Part shown: one piece after another, positions 7,379 to 15,690 of the stretch | How positions within the stretch are numbered: the first letter of the stretch is position 1 | Layout: every line of letters starts with the position of its first letter | Origin: Microbacterium sp. | GTDB lineage: Bacteria; Actinomycetota; Actinomycetes; Actinomycetales; Microbacteriaceae | Reading direction: 5' to 3' | Length of the DNA stretch: 35,730 nucleotides | Assembly (NCBI GenBank): GCA_031178475.1 | Contig: JAPSIX010000004.1 | Coordinates: 1 to 35,730 of the forward strand | Made by a program: the position numbers and the translations under genes | Notes under the pieces: model-generated | What the model was told of the DNA's origin: nothing | The model's input: the letters and a program-made list of their open reading frames with translations, nothing else | Databases searched by the model: none

Positions 7379-8307
7379 GCTCTCCGCCTCCCGCGCGTTG
7401 CAGAGCCTACCGCCCGCGCTGTGGCGAGCACACCTGCCCGCTCGTCATCGGAGAGGTCGGCGGGGCGCAGCGGATCCACCGCCATGTCGGCGGGCACCAG
7501 TCCTTCGTCGGCGGCGATCCACAGCATCCGCTGGACGTAACCGTCCCACGGCGGGCGGAAGGTGACCTCCGCCAGCGAATCGAGCGCTCGCGAGGCGTGC
7601 AGGAACGCGGTGGCGTCCCCGTCGCGGTGAGCCCGGACGACGGCGGCCGACGCTTCCACGCAGGCGGCGGTGATGCCGACGAGGGCGCCCTGCGCGCCCC
7701 ACATCAGCGACGGACCGAACATGCGGTCCTCTCCGGTCACGACGGTGCGACCGGCATCCGTCGCCAGCGCGATGCCCTCCTGACAGGCGACGGCGTCGCG
7801 CAGACGCGCCGGCTTGAACGCCGCGACCGCGGGATGCTGCAGCAGACGCCGGAGGTGATCGGCGGGGTAGGGGCGGGTGTAGAGGTCGAAGGCGATCAGG
7901 GGAAGCCCGGTCTGCTCCCACAGCTCATCGCACCGCGGCAGAGTCTGCTCCGGCCCGGAATCGCTCGCGCGGAAGAGGAGCAGGGCGTCCGCCCCGGCAT
8001 CCGCCGCGATGCGGGGCCAGGTTCGCGCGTCCTCGGTATCGGCGGCTTCGGTGACGCCCGTGACGACGAACGGGCTGACCTCGCGTGCGATCTCCACCAG
8101 CGTTCGCCGGGTGAGCGGATCCAGCAGGTCGCCGCGGCCGGTGTGCACCGCGACGGCCAGACCGTCGGCACCGCGCTCCATGAGGGCGGCGAAGTAGTCG
8201 CGCACGACGGTGAAGTCGATCTCGCCGGCGGCGTTCATCGGGGTCGCGGCGGCGGCGATGAGCTTTCCACGGAGCGCGTCGGCGCACCTCCGCGAGACCT
8301 CATGCAT
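7375..8307 (-). CDS. DapA/NAL-family lyase-like protein
   Basis: This 310-residue member of the DHDPS/N-acetylneuraminate lyase family has GKLIAAAATPMNAAGEIDF at the N-terminus, typical of the first strand, AVHTGRGD in place of the TTGE loop, FDLYTRP with the conserved tyrosine, and AAFKPARLRD with Schiff-base lysine K165. Length is normal for the family. It is only distantly related to the two longer paralogues in the window. Its stop overlaps the start of the regulator, so enzyme and regulator form a two-gene operon; the enzyme's substrate may also be the regulator's ligand. The ATG was chosen because a TATAGT hexamer ends seven bases upstream, which fits a leaderless mRNA. The reaction is unknown; cleavage or formation of a 2-keto acid is likely. 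Confidence 0.8.
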   Translation of the reverse strand: MHEVSRRCADALRGKLIAAAATPMNAAGEIDFTVVRDYFAALMERGADGLAVAVHTGRGDLLDPLTRRTLVEIAREVSPFVVTGVTEAADTEDARTWPRIAADAGADALLLFRASDSGPEQTLPRCDELWEQTGLPLIAFDLYTRPYPADHLRRLLQHPAVAAFKPARLRDAVACQEGIALATDAGRTVVTGEDRMFGPSLMWGAQGALVGITAACVEASAAVVRAHRDGDATAFLHASRALDSLAEVTFRPPWDGYVQRMLWIAADEGLVPADMAVDPLRPADLSDDERAGVLATARAVGSATRGRRRA

Positions 8308-8313
8308 CCCGCC

Positions 8314-8319
8314 ACTATA
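8314..8319 (-). promoter_or_regulatory. Candidate -10 box for a leaderless transcript
   Basis: On the minus strand TATAGT is followed by six bases and then the ATG of the DapA-like gene, so transcription would begin at the A of the start codon. No convincing -35 is visible. Leaderless mRNAs with exactly this spacing are common in actinobacteria. Confidence 0.5.
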
Positions 8320-8374
8320 CGACGCCGCCTTGCGCCGCCCGCCGCCGGTTGCAGATGCGATGAGGCAGCGATAG

Positions 8375-8394
8375 TTTCGGTTCAGGCCGTAACC
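8375..8394. promoter_or_regulatory. Shared 20-base motif, copy 1 (candidate operator)
   Basis: TTTCGGTTCAGGCCGTAACC recurs with 17 of 20 identities at 9610-9629. The outer parts are an imperfect inverted repeat (TTTCGG, six bases, CCGTAA). It lies between the divergent DapA-like/regulator operon and the alpha/beta hydrolase gene, just after a GATAGT that could be a -10 box. A binding site for the adjacent regulator is the simplest reading. Confidence 0.55.
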
Positions 8395-8424
8395 CGAGGG
8401 TCGGGATGCCGGCGGAGGAGCCCG

Positions 8425-9543
8425 ATGACGTACCAGTGGTATTGGCCGGACGCGAACCCGTACAGCTGGGACTTCGAGCGGTGGCGCACCCACTACCAGC
8501 CCGAGGCCGTGCAGAGTGCGCAGACCGGCGCCGCGGACCCGTTGCCGCTGCTCGACGCCGTCGGGGAGGTGGCGGATCGCAAGGACCGGTGGGAGCAGGA
8601 GGTCGTGCCCGGATTGCGGGCTGTCTCCGACCGCGTCCTCGGCACGCTCACCGATGTCCCTCCCGCGGATCCGCGCGGGGAGGCGGTCGGGCCGCGCTTT
8701 CGCACCGAGCACTACTCGATGCAGCGCCTGCGCTATCCGCTCACCGACGAAGAGTTCGGGTACGGGTGGCTGCTGACCCCTCATGAGCCGGTGGTGGCGG
8801 ATGCCGCCGTGCTGGCGCTTCATCCCACCGCGTGCAACGGCAAGGATCAGATCGTCGGTCTCGACGAGACGCCCATCTCCACGAACGGCGGCCCTTACGC
8901 CCGCGAGCTGGCCGAGCGGGGGCTGACCGTGTTCGCCCCCGACGCGATCACGTTCGGCGAGCGGCAGATGGACCACCGAAACGCCAAGTACCGCAGCGCC
9001 TGGGAGTTCTACGACGCGCATCCGGACGGGTCGGTCATGGCGAAGATGTCCTTCGACACCAGCCGAGCGCTCGACATGCTCGAGCAGCTCGGATTCCGTC
9101 GCTTCGGCTCGATCGGGCACAGTCATGGCGCATACGGCACATTGTTCGCCATGCTCGCCGACGAGCGGATCGCGGCCGGCGTGATGAGCTGCGGCATCAA
9201 CCTGCTGCGCGACGACCCCGGCCCCGAGCGGTGGTGGCGGGCGACCGCGCTCATGCCCCGGTTGGGCCTCGGGGGTGAGGATGCCGTGCAGACCCCGATC
9301 GACTTCCACCACTGGCTCGCATTGGTCGCCCCGCGGCCGGTGCAGATCATCGGCGGAACCGAGGATCACATCTTTCCGAACGTTGCCCCGCTCGCGGGTC
9401 GCCTGGAGGAGGTGCGCGAGGTGTACGCCCTGTACGGGGCGGCGGATGGCCTGCAGGTCGACATCGGCCCCGGTGGACACGTGTTTCCGCCGGCGGCACG
9501 CGAGGTGGGTTATTCGCTCCTGAAGACGACCCTCGCGGTCTGA
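8425..9543 (+). CDS. Alpha/beta hydrolase (dienelactone-hydrolase/esterase type)
   Basis: This 372-residue protein has no visible signal peptide, so it is probably cytoplasmic. The nucleophile elbow GHSHGAYG places Ser233, GGTEDHIFP gives Asp314 and GPGGHVFPP gives His352, in the right order for a complete triad. The N-terminus is aromatic (YQWYWPD, PYSWDFERW), an added cap not usual in small dienelactone hydrolases and reminiscent of large acetyl-xylan-esterase-like or glucuronoyl-esterase-like hydrolases. GGAGGAG lies before the ATG. It shares the upstream 20-base motif with the secreted lyase gene that follows, so the two are probably co-induced, with this enzyme deacylating or de-esterifying the lyase products. 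The ester substrate is unknown. Confidence 0.8.
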   Translation: MTYQWYWPDANPYSWDFERWRTHYQPEAVQSAQTGAADPLPLLDAVGEVADRKDRWEQEVVPGLRAVSDRVLGTLTDVPPADPRGEAVGPRFRTEHYSMQRLRYPLTDEEFGYGWLLTPHEPVVADAAVLALHPTACNGKDQIVGLDETPISTNGGPYARELAERGLTVFAPDAITFGERQMDHRNAKYRSAWEFYDAHPDGSVMAKMSFDTSRALDMLEQLGFRRFGSIGHSHGAYGTLFAMLADERIAAGVMSCGINLLRDDPGPERWWRATALMPRLGLGGEDAVQTPIDFHHWLALVAPRPVQIIGGTEDHIFPNVAPLAGRLEEVREVYALYGAADGLQVDIGPGGHVFPPAAREVGYSLLKTTLAV

Positions 9544-9602
9544 TCGCGACCCCTGAACGGCCCGGCACCGGCATCCCTGCTGCGCCGCCGCAGAATTCAC
9601 CC

Positions 9603-9631
9603 TTGACAATTTCGGTCAGGGCCGTAACCAT
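9603..9631 (+). promoter_or_regulatory. Promoter of the secreted lyase gene with motif copy 2
   Basis: TTGACA at 9603-9608, a 17-base spacer and AACCAT at 9626-9631 form a plausible sigma-A promoter. Nearly all of the spacer and most of the -10 are occupied by TTTCGGTCAGGGCCGTAACC (9610-9629), the second copy of the motif at 8375. A protein bound there would block RNA polymerase, so repression is expected. Confidence 0.6.
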
Positions 9632-9685
9632 TTCAAGGGACCAAGGGCGACCCCCGCGCCCTGGCACCCCTGGAGGGACATCCCC

Positions 9686-12600
9686 ATGAACGTGGTCAAG
9701 AAGAAGCTCAGGGCCTACTTCGGCGCAGCACTCGCGCTGACGATGCTGCTGTCGACACTGTCGCTCACGAGCGCAGCCGTCGCGGAGGAGACCGCCGACC
9801 CGCCTCCCATCCGCTACATGTTCGCCAACTCGTTCAGCGGGCAGGCCGAGATCCGCGTCCTGGGCGACATCAACGCCGTGCCGATCACGCGCAAGCAGTC
9901 GTACGGCGCCAGCATCGGCGCGACGGCGATCGGCCAGTCCCGCTCGTTCGAGTTCGACGTAGCGGCGGCCGGGTACTACCTGATCTCGTTCCAGGGCTAC
10001 CGGTACTTCTCGTCAGGCATCGGCGACCTGATCATCGACGGCGAGACGATCGGCCAGTACGACTTCTACGACCCGGGCAGCACGTACGGGCCCGACATCG
10101 CGATCAAGACCATCGAGCTCTCCGCCGGCACCCACGAGCTGACGCTGCTCGTCTCCGGCCGCAACCCGTCGGCCACACAGCGGAGCAATTACTCGCTGTA
10201 CCCGACGGCGCTCACGCTGACGCCGCAGGCCTCCCTGGCCGAGCTCCAACTCACCGTCGACGCCAAGGAGCGGCTGCTCCTCGACGAGGTCGTGAACCTG
10301 CAGGCATCGTTGACGATGACCGACGGCACGGCCGTGAACGATCCGACCTACCAGTACGCGAGCAGCGACCCGGCGGTCGCCAGCGTCGACGCCGACGGGA
10401 ACGTCACCGCCCTCGCCGGTGGCACGACCACGGTCACGGTCACCGCGACGGGCAACGGGCAGACGCTCGTGAAGGAGGTGCCGATCGAGGTCATCGACGC
10501 GAGACTGTCGAGCGTCACCGTGACCATGGACACGGGCGAGCTGCTCTTCGGCGAGTCGGCGCAGCTCTCCGTCGCCGGCACCCTGTCCGACGGGACGGAA
10601 GCCGACCTGACCGGCGCCTCGACGGTGTTCGGGAGCAGCGACCCCGCCACCGTCCACGTCGACGAGGCGGGCAAGGTCACCGCCGTGCGCCCCGGCGAGG
10701 CCGACCTGACCGCCCGGGTCACCTTCGCGGGTGCGACGCTCGAAGACACGCTGCACGTGACGGTCTCCGACGAGATCGCGAACGCGAAGACCCGCAGCAC
10801 GATCTACACCGAGGAGCGCGTGGCTGCGGCCCGCGAGAACGTCAAGAGCTACGACTGGGCCAAGAGCCAGCGGGATGCCGCGGTGCAGAAAGCCGATCAG
10901 TACCTGCGCAACGGCATCGAGTTCCTGTGGAACATCGTCCCGCCGCAGACACTGCCGCGCAGTTACGCCGTGAACCAGCGGCTGGGCAGCCCGGTGACCG
11001 GAAGGGACATCGACGAGTACGGCAACTATCCGTACCAGGCCGACCCGTTCGCCAGGCCGTGGAAGATCGTCGATCCCAGCAGCGGCTACACCTTCCCGAC
11101 CAACGACTTCGCTTCGTTCTACGAGAGCGGCCTCGATGAGCACGGCATCTTCCAGCGCGAACTCGCCGACGAGCAGTACCTCGTGAACGAGCTGTACCCC
11201 GAGAAGGGACCGACCTGGGGCGTCGACGACGGCCTGGGGTGGGTGGATGCCGAGGGCAACCACTTCCCGTTCATCGCCTACTACGTGCACTGGTTCCTCT
11301 GGCACGGCACCGACAGCGTGATCTCGAACGCGAACGTCGCGCTGCGTGACGCCTACCTCTACACCGGCGACATGAAGTATGCACGCGCCGGCATCGCACT
11401 GCTGGACCGGATCGCCGACATCTACCCGTCACTGGACGTGTCGAAGTTCGACCAGACCGTGTTCCTCAATTCGCACGGCGGTCTGCAGACCGGCAAGGCT
11501 GTCGGATCGCAGTGGGAGGAGCTGCTGATCAGGGAGTTCATCCACTCGTACGACGCGTACTTCCCGGTGATGGACGACCCCGAGGTGGTCGCCTTCCTGA
11601 GCGCGAAGGCGGCGGAGCACCAACTGAACAACCCGAAGAACAGCGGCGACGCGATCCGCCGGAACGCCGAGGACGGGATCGTCCTGCAGGCGTACCCGGC
11701 GGTGCGGAACGCGCAGATCTACAGCTCGAACGGCAGGCACGCCAACGTCCTGACCCAGGCGGCCGTCGTGTACGACACCATGCCGCAGACGCAGGAGTGG
11801 CTGGACTTCGCGTTCCAGGCCGGTGGTCTCACACCCCCGCCGCGTCAGGTGCTCGGCGGTGACATCCTGGCGCGACTCGTCGACGTCGTCGACCGCGACG
11901 GTGCGCCGACCTCGGGTGCGCCCGAGTACAACCTGCTGTGGCTTGCCCGCTACATCCGCATGGCGGACACGCTGCAGGGCTACGACAAGTACCCGGCGGC
12001 CGATCTGTACGACAACGTCAAGTTCAAGAAGCTGTTCTCGAACATCTACCCGCTGATCCTCAGCGAGAACTACATCCCGACGTTCGGCGACTCGAAGAAG
12101 ACCGGCGACCCCGGGATCTTCGGCGTCAGCATGATCGACATGGTGAAGGCGTATCAGCGCTACCGCGAGCCGATCTTCGCGCAGATGGCCTACTTCCTGA
12201 ACGGCAACAAGCTGGACGGCATCAACGGCGGCATGTTCGCGACGAACACCAAGCAGCTCCTCAAGGACATCAAAAAGGTCATCAAGGAGCACGGCCCGCT
12301 CGACCTGCCGACCGACAACCTCGCCGGCTACGGGTTCGCCGCGCTTCGCGACGGCACCAGCGCCGAGAAGGCGAAGGACGACAGCACGATGCGCGACGTG
12401 TGGATGTACTACGGCCGCAACCACGGTCACGGGCACCGCGACACGCTGAACATCGGGATGCACGCCTTCGGTCTCGACCTCTCGCCCGACCTCGGCTACC
12501 CCGAGTTCGCCGACAACCAGAACATGAACCGCTTCCAGTGGGTGAGCAACACCATCAGCCACAACACGGTCGTCGTCGACGAGTCCAAGCAGCGGCCCCA

Positions 12601-13810
12601 GTTCGTCGCCCAACCGAAGCACTTCGACGACGGTGACCGCGTGGAGCTGCTCGACGTCGAAGCGCCCCAGGTGTACCCGCAGACCGAGCTCTACAAGCGC
12701 ACCACCGCGATGATCAAGGTCGACGAGGCGAACTCCTACTCGGTGGACTTCTTCCGGGTGAAGGGCGGCGAGAACCACCACTTCAGCTTCCACGGAGCCG
12801 AGGGGTCGGTCACGACCGACGGGCTTGACCTGGTCGCTCAGCCGACGGGCACGTACGCCGGACCGGACGTGGAGTTCGGGCAGCGGGTCGACAGCGTCGA
12901 GGGGCACCTCTACCAGGGCCACGGGTTCCACTGGCTGAAGAACGTCGAGCGCAGCGCCGACCCCGCCAGCGGATTCAGCGTCGACTGGAAGGTCGAGGAC
13001 ACCTGGGACGTCTACGGCAACGGGGCAGGAGCCGAGACCGACGTGCATCTGCGGCTGACGATGCTCGGCGACCTCGACGAAGTGGCGCTCGCCGACGGTG
13101 TTCCCCCGCAGAACAAGCCGGGCAACCCCGAGGCTCTGCGCTATCTCGTGGCCAAGCGCAGCGGGGCGAACCTCGACAGCGTGTTCACCTCTGTGATCGA
13201 ACCCTACAAGGGTGAGCGATACATCGAGTCCGTCGAGCAGGTGAGCGCGACCGTCGACGGCACCGAGGTGACCGGCACGGACGTGCGGGCGGTCAAGGTG
13301 ACCCTGGCAGACGGCCGGGTGGACTACATCGTCAACGCGATGCAGCCGGACGTCACGTACGTCATCGACGACACGTTCACCTTCCAGGGCTTCTTCGGGG
13401 TCTACTCCGAGAAGGACGGGGAGCAGGTGTACGGCTACGTCAACGAGGGAACCGTGATCGGTGATCTCGTCGAGGACGCGACGGCGTCGGTCACCGGCAG
13501 CGTCGTGGACTACACCAAGACGCTCAGCCTCGAGAACTCGATCACGGTGAAGCTGTCGCAGCCGATCGCCGACGCGGAGCGGCTGGTCGGGTCGTACATC
13601 TACGTCGAGACCGACGGCGAGCGCAACGGCGCGTACCGGATCAAGGGGATCGCGTCGCAGGACGGCGACACAGTCACCCTCGACATCGGCGACATCACGC
13701 TGATCCGCAGCTACATCAACCCGAGCGAGATGAGCCGCGGCTTCACCTACAACATCGCCGAGGGCGCCGGCTTCGTCATCCCGCTGGCGACGGAGGTGCA
13801 GGCGGAGTAG
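9686..13810 (+). CDS. Secreted heparinase II/III-family polysaccharide lyase, multidomain
   Basis: This 1374-residue exported enzyme has a signal peptide of ~33 residues (charged NVVKKKLR, hydrophobic core, AVA cleavage). A ~140-residue beta-sandwich, probably carbohydrate-binding, is followed by two Big2-like Ig domains at ~181-270 and ~274-361 (ASSDPAVASVDADGNVTAL and SSDPATVHVDEAGKVTAV). An alpha/alpha-toroid region spans ~365-760 and a heparinase II/III-like beta-sandwich follows from ~880. The histidine-rich run NHGHGHRD at 912-919 is the likely catalytic or metal-binding part. No LPXTG, S-layer repeat or transmembrane anchor is seen at the C-terminus, so release is likely. Members beta-eliminate uronic-acid polymers (heparin, alginate, ulvan, hyaluronan types); the substrate here is open. 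A GGAGGGA site precedes the ATG. Confidence 0.85.
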   Translation: MNVVKKKLRAYFGAALALTMLLSTLSLTSAAVAEETADPPPIRYMFANSFSGQAEIRVLGDINAVPITRKQSYGASIGATAIGQSRSFEFDVAAAGYYLISFQGYRYFSSGIGDLIIDGETIGQYDFYDPGSTYGPDIAIKTIELSAGTHELTLLVSGRNPSATQRSNYSLYPTALTLTPQASLAELQLTVDAKERLLLDEVVNLQASLTMTDGTAVNDPTYQYASSDPAVASVDADGNVTALAGGTTTVTVTATGNGQTLVKEVPIEVIDARLSSVTVTMDTGELLFGESAQLSVAGTLSDGTEADLTGASTVFGSSDPATVHVDEAGKVTAVRPGEADLTARVTFAGATLEDTLHVTVSDEIANAKTRSTIYTEERVAAARENVKSYDWAKSQRDAAVQKADQYLRNGIEFLWNIVPPQTLPRSYAVNQRLGSPVTGRDIDEYGNYPYQADPFARPWKIVDPSSGYTFPTNDFASFYESGLDEHGIFQRELADEQYLVNELYPEKGPTWGVDDGLGWVDAEGNHFPFIAYYVHWFLWHGTDSVISNANVALRDAYLYTGDMKYARAGIALLDRIADIYPSLDVSKFDQTVFLNSHGGLQTGKAVGSQWEELLIREFIHSYDAYFPVMDDPEVVAFLSAKAAEHQLNNPKNSGDAIRRNAEDGIVLQAYPAVRNAQIYSSNGRHANVLTQAAVVYDTMPQTQEWLDFAFQAGGLTPPPRQVLGGDILARLVDVVDRDGAPTSGAPEYNLLWLARYIRMADTLQGYDKYPAADLYDNVKFKKLFSNIYPLILSENYIPTFGDSKKTGDPGIFGVSMIDMVKAYQRYREPIFAQMAYFLNGNKLDGINGGMFATNTKQLLKDIKKVIKEHGPLDLPTDNLAGYGFAALRDGTSAEKAKDDSTMRDVWMYYGRNHGHGHRDTLNIGMHAFGLDLSPDLGYPEFADNQNMNRFQWVSNTISHNTVVVDESKQRPQFVAQPKHFDDGDRVELLDVEAPQVYPQTELYKRTTAMIKVDEANSYSVDFFRVKGGENHHFSFHGAEGSVTTDGLDLVAQPTGTYAGPDVEFGQRVDSVEGHLYQGHGFHWLKNVERSADPASGFSVDWKVEDTWDVYGNGAGAETDVHLRLTMLGDLDEVALADGVPPQNKPGNPEALRYLVAKRSGANLDSVFTSVIEPYKGERYIESVEQVSATVDGTEVTGTDVRAVKVTLADGRVDYIVNAMQPDVTYVIDDTFTFQGFFGVYSEKDGEQVYGYVNEGTVIGDLVEDATASVTGSVVDYTKTLSLENSITVKLSQPIADAERLVGSYIYVETDGERNGAYRIKGIASQDGDTVTLDIGDITLIRSYINPSEMSRGFTYNIAEGAGFVIPLATEVQAE

Positions 13811-13827
13811 AACCCTGTCGGCGTTCC

Positions 13828-13856
13828 GGGGTGGGCGGGCCGAGGCCCGTCACCCC
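13828..13856 (+). terminator. Hairpin after the lyase gene
   Basis: GGGGTG pairs with CACCCC and, inside, CGGG with CCCG, with small bulges, 17 bases after the lyase stop. It is GC-rich with no long T-run, as is common for high-GC actinobacteria. It separates the lyase from the phosphonate-type transporter operon. Confidence 0.6.
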
Positions 13857-13908
13857 CTGTTCACCCGCCGTTCGATTCGCGGTACTGCGGTCTCGTAATT
13901 CCGCGTCA

Positions 13909-13971
13909 CTTTCGGGAGTTGGAATACCGGTGTTCTCGCAATGACGAGTGCATCCTCTCCCGAAAGGTCAT
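13909..13971 (+). promoter_or_regulatory. Structured leader able to sequester the ribosome site
   Basis: CTTTCGGGAG (13909-13918) and CTCCCGAAAG (13957-13966) are perfect 10-base inverted repeats. The downstream arm contains most of the GAAAGG ribosome site of the binding-lipoprotein gene, whose ATG is at 13973. The 38 bases between hold a small inner hairpin, CTCG-caatga-CGAG (13935-13948). Folding would hide the ribosome site, so this looks like a translational switch (riboswitch, thermometer or protein target). It matches no riboswitch class I recognise. A CGGG-rich dyad and a weak CGTAAT -10-like hexamer (13894-13899) lie just upstream. Confidence 0.6.
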
Positions 13972-13972
13972 C

Positions 13973-14875
13973 ATGCGCCGTACCACCCTGCCAGTCGCCG
14001 GCCTTCTCGCCGTCGGCGCCCTCGTACTGACCGGCTGCCAGGGCTCCTCCGCCGAGGCCGCCCCCGCCGACCCGAACGCCCCCATCACCATCGCCACGCT
14101 CCCGATCGGGGAGGACCCCACCGCCGAGAATCCCATCGAGGTGTTCGCCGAGCTGTTCGAAGAGGCGACCGGCCGCAAGGTCGAGGTCACCGATGTGCCC
14201 GACTACCTCAGCGTCGTCGAGGCCATCCGCGCCGATCACGTCGACATCGGCATCATGAGCGGGTTTCCCTCGGCGCTCGCCGTGAACACCGGCGAGGTCG
14301 ACCCCCTGGTCGCCTTCGAGGGCGACGACAAGCCGGTCTCGACCTGTGTGGTGCTGAACGATTCGCCGGTGCTTTCCCTCGAGGACCTCGAGGGAAAGAC
14401 GGTCGCCTTCGCCGACCAGGCCTCGAGTTCGGGTTACTTCATGCCGGTCTACATGCTGCACGAGGCGGGTCTCGAGCGAGGCGACGACTACGAGGCCGTG
14501 TTCGCCGGTGGCCACGAAGGATCGTTCGCCGCGCTCGCGCAGGGGCAGGTGGATGCCGCGTGCACCGCCATCATGCTCACCGAGCTCGGCAAGCCCATGT
14601 TCCCCTTCGAAGACGGCGAATGGCGCGGCGTGGGGGAGAGCCCGTCGATGGCAGTGCAGGGCACGGTGCTCGGCCGGCAGTCCCTCGACGCGGAGACCCG
14701 CGCGGTGATCGCAGACGGCATCGCCAAGGTCTTCTCACCCGAGAACGCTGAGCGGCTCGGTGCGATGGGATCCTTCGCCGGACTGGGACAGGTCGTCGAG
14801 CCCGACGCCGACCTGTACGCCTCCTTCGCCGAGATCGCCGCGGTCGCCGGCGTCGAGCTGAAGGACCTCAAGTGA
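13973..14875 (+). CDS. Phosphonate/phosphite-type ABC substrate-binding lipoprotein
   Basis: This 300-residue lipoprotein has a signal ending in LVLTGC, with Cys22 as the lipidated residue. The mature part belongs to the PhnD/PtxB-like binding family: ITIATLPIGEDP on strand 1, then DHVDIGIMSGFPSAL, and ASSSGYFMPVYML, the serine-rich anion-binding loop seen in phosphonate and phosphite binders. It captures the ligand on the outer membrane face for the ATPase and permease that follow. The ATG directly after the GAAAGG site was preferred to an earlier in-frame ATG, which would add a charged N-terminus before the signal. Translation may be controlled by the leader hairpin. No phosphonate-cleaving gene is nearby, so the ligand may instead be an organic phosphate ester or phosphite. 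Confidence 0.85.
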   Translation: MRRTTLPVAGLLAVGALVLTGCQGSSAEAAPADPNAPITIATLPIGEDPTAENPIEVFAELFEEATGRKVEVTDVPDYLSVVEAIRADHVDIGIMSGFPSALAVNTGEVDPLVAFEGDDKPVSTCVVLNDSPVLSLEDLEGKTVAFADQASSSGYFMPVYMLHEAGLERGDDYEAVFAGGHEGSFAALAQGQVDAACTAIMLTELGKPMFPFEDGEWRGVGESPSMAVQGTVLGRQSLDAETRAVIADGIAKVFSPENAERLGAMGSFAGLGQVVEPDADLYASFAEIAAVAGVELKDLK

Positions 14876-15690
14876 CCACGCTGAACATCGCGGAGGCCGG
14901 TCGCACTGAGCGCACATCCACCGCCGAGCTCCGGCAGGCGCTGCCCCTGGTCACCGTGCGCGATCTCGAAGTCGCCTACGACGCGCACACCGTGCTCGAC
15001 GGCGTCGACCTCGACCTGTTCCCCGGTGAGATGGTCGCGCTGCTGGGCGCATCCGGCTCAGGCAAGTCGACGCTCATGCGCAGTCTCACCGGCTTCGCGC
15101 CGATCTCGTCGGGTACCGTGCGGGTCGCGGGCCACGACGTCACAAACCTGCGCCGGGGCGAGCTGCGCACCCTGCGCTCGCACGTGGGACAGGTGTTTCA
15201 GCAATTCAACCTCATCCCGCGCCTGAGTGTGCTGACGAACGTGCTCACCGGAGCCCTGCACGGCGCGGGGCCGGTGAACCTGGTCGGCGGCTTCACCTCC
15301 GCGCACCGCCGCCGGGCGCTCGAGCTGCTTGACCGAGTGGGGATCGCGCACAAGGCGACAACGCCCGCCCGCGCGCTTTCCGGCGGTCAGCAGCAGCGTG
15401 TCGCGATTGCCAGGGCGCTCATGCAGCAGCCTCGGGTGATCCTCGCCGACGAACCGGTCGCTTCGCTCGACCCCAAGCTCGCCGACTCCGTGCTCGAGCT
15501 GTTGCGGCAGATCGCCAGCGAAGACGGCATCCCGGTGCTGGTGAGTCTGCATGTGCTGCCACTGGCCCTGGCGCACAGCGACCGAATCGTCGGCCTTCGG
15601 CACGGAGAGATGATCATCGCCGACGCCACCTCCCGGCTGGATGCCGCCGCACTCGCTCCGCTGTACGAAGAGCGAGGAGCAGGCCGATGA
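14872..15690 (+). CDS. phnC: Phosphonate-type ABC transporter ATPase
   Basis: This 272-residue ATPase shows Walker A GASGSGKST (59-67, Lys65), signature LSGGQQQR from residue 169, and Walker B ILADEP with Glu194. FNLIPRLSVLTNVLTGAL is characteristic of PhnC-type ATPases. An N-terminal extension of about 25 residues precedes the usual start of the fold. The GTG start overlaps the binding-protein stop (GTGA), and the gene's stop overlaps the permease start (ATGA), giving tight coupling. It energises uptake of the ligand caught by the upstream lipoprotein. The symbol indicates subfamily only, since the ligand is not proven to be a phosphonate. Confidence 0.9.
   Translation: MTTLNIAEAGRTERTSTAELRQALPLVTVRDLEVAYDAHTVLDGVDLDLFPGEMVALLGASGSGKSTLMRSLTGFAPISSGTVRVAGHDVTNLRRGELRTLRSHVGQVFQQFNLIPRLSVLTNVLTGALHGAGPVNLVGGFTSAHRRRALELLDRVGIAHKATTPARALSGGQQQRVAIARALMQQPRVILADEPVASLDPKLADSVLELLRQIASEDGIPVLVSLHVLPLALAHSDRIVGLRHGEMIIADATSRLDAAALAPLYEERGAGR

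Noticed and set aside
8348-8355. GGTTGCAG as a fifth LacI operator
   Set aside because: Only one half is present; the mirrored TGCAA arm is missing.
7597-8424. Upstream in-frame extension of the alpha/beta hydrolase on the plus strand
   Set aside because: It lies antisense to the DapA-like gene, and a strong GGAGGAG site marks the ATG at 8425.
8308-9609. N-terminal extension of the DapA-like protein through 434 more codons on the minus strand
   Set aside because: The extension is antisense to the alpha/beta hydrolase gene with its intact triad. The protein fold begins normally at the ATG at 8307.
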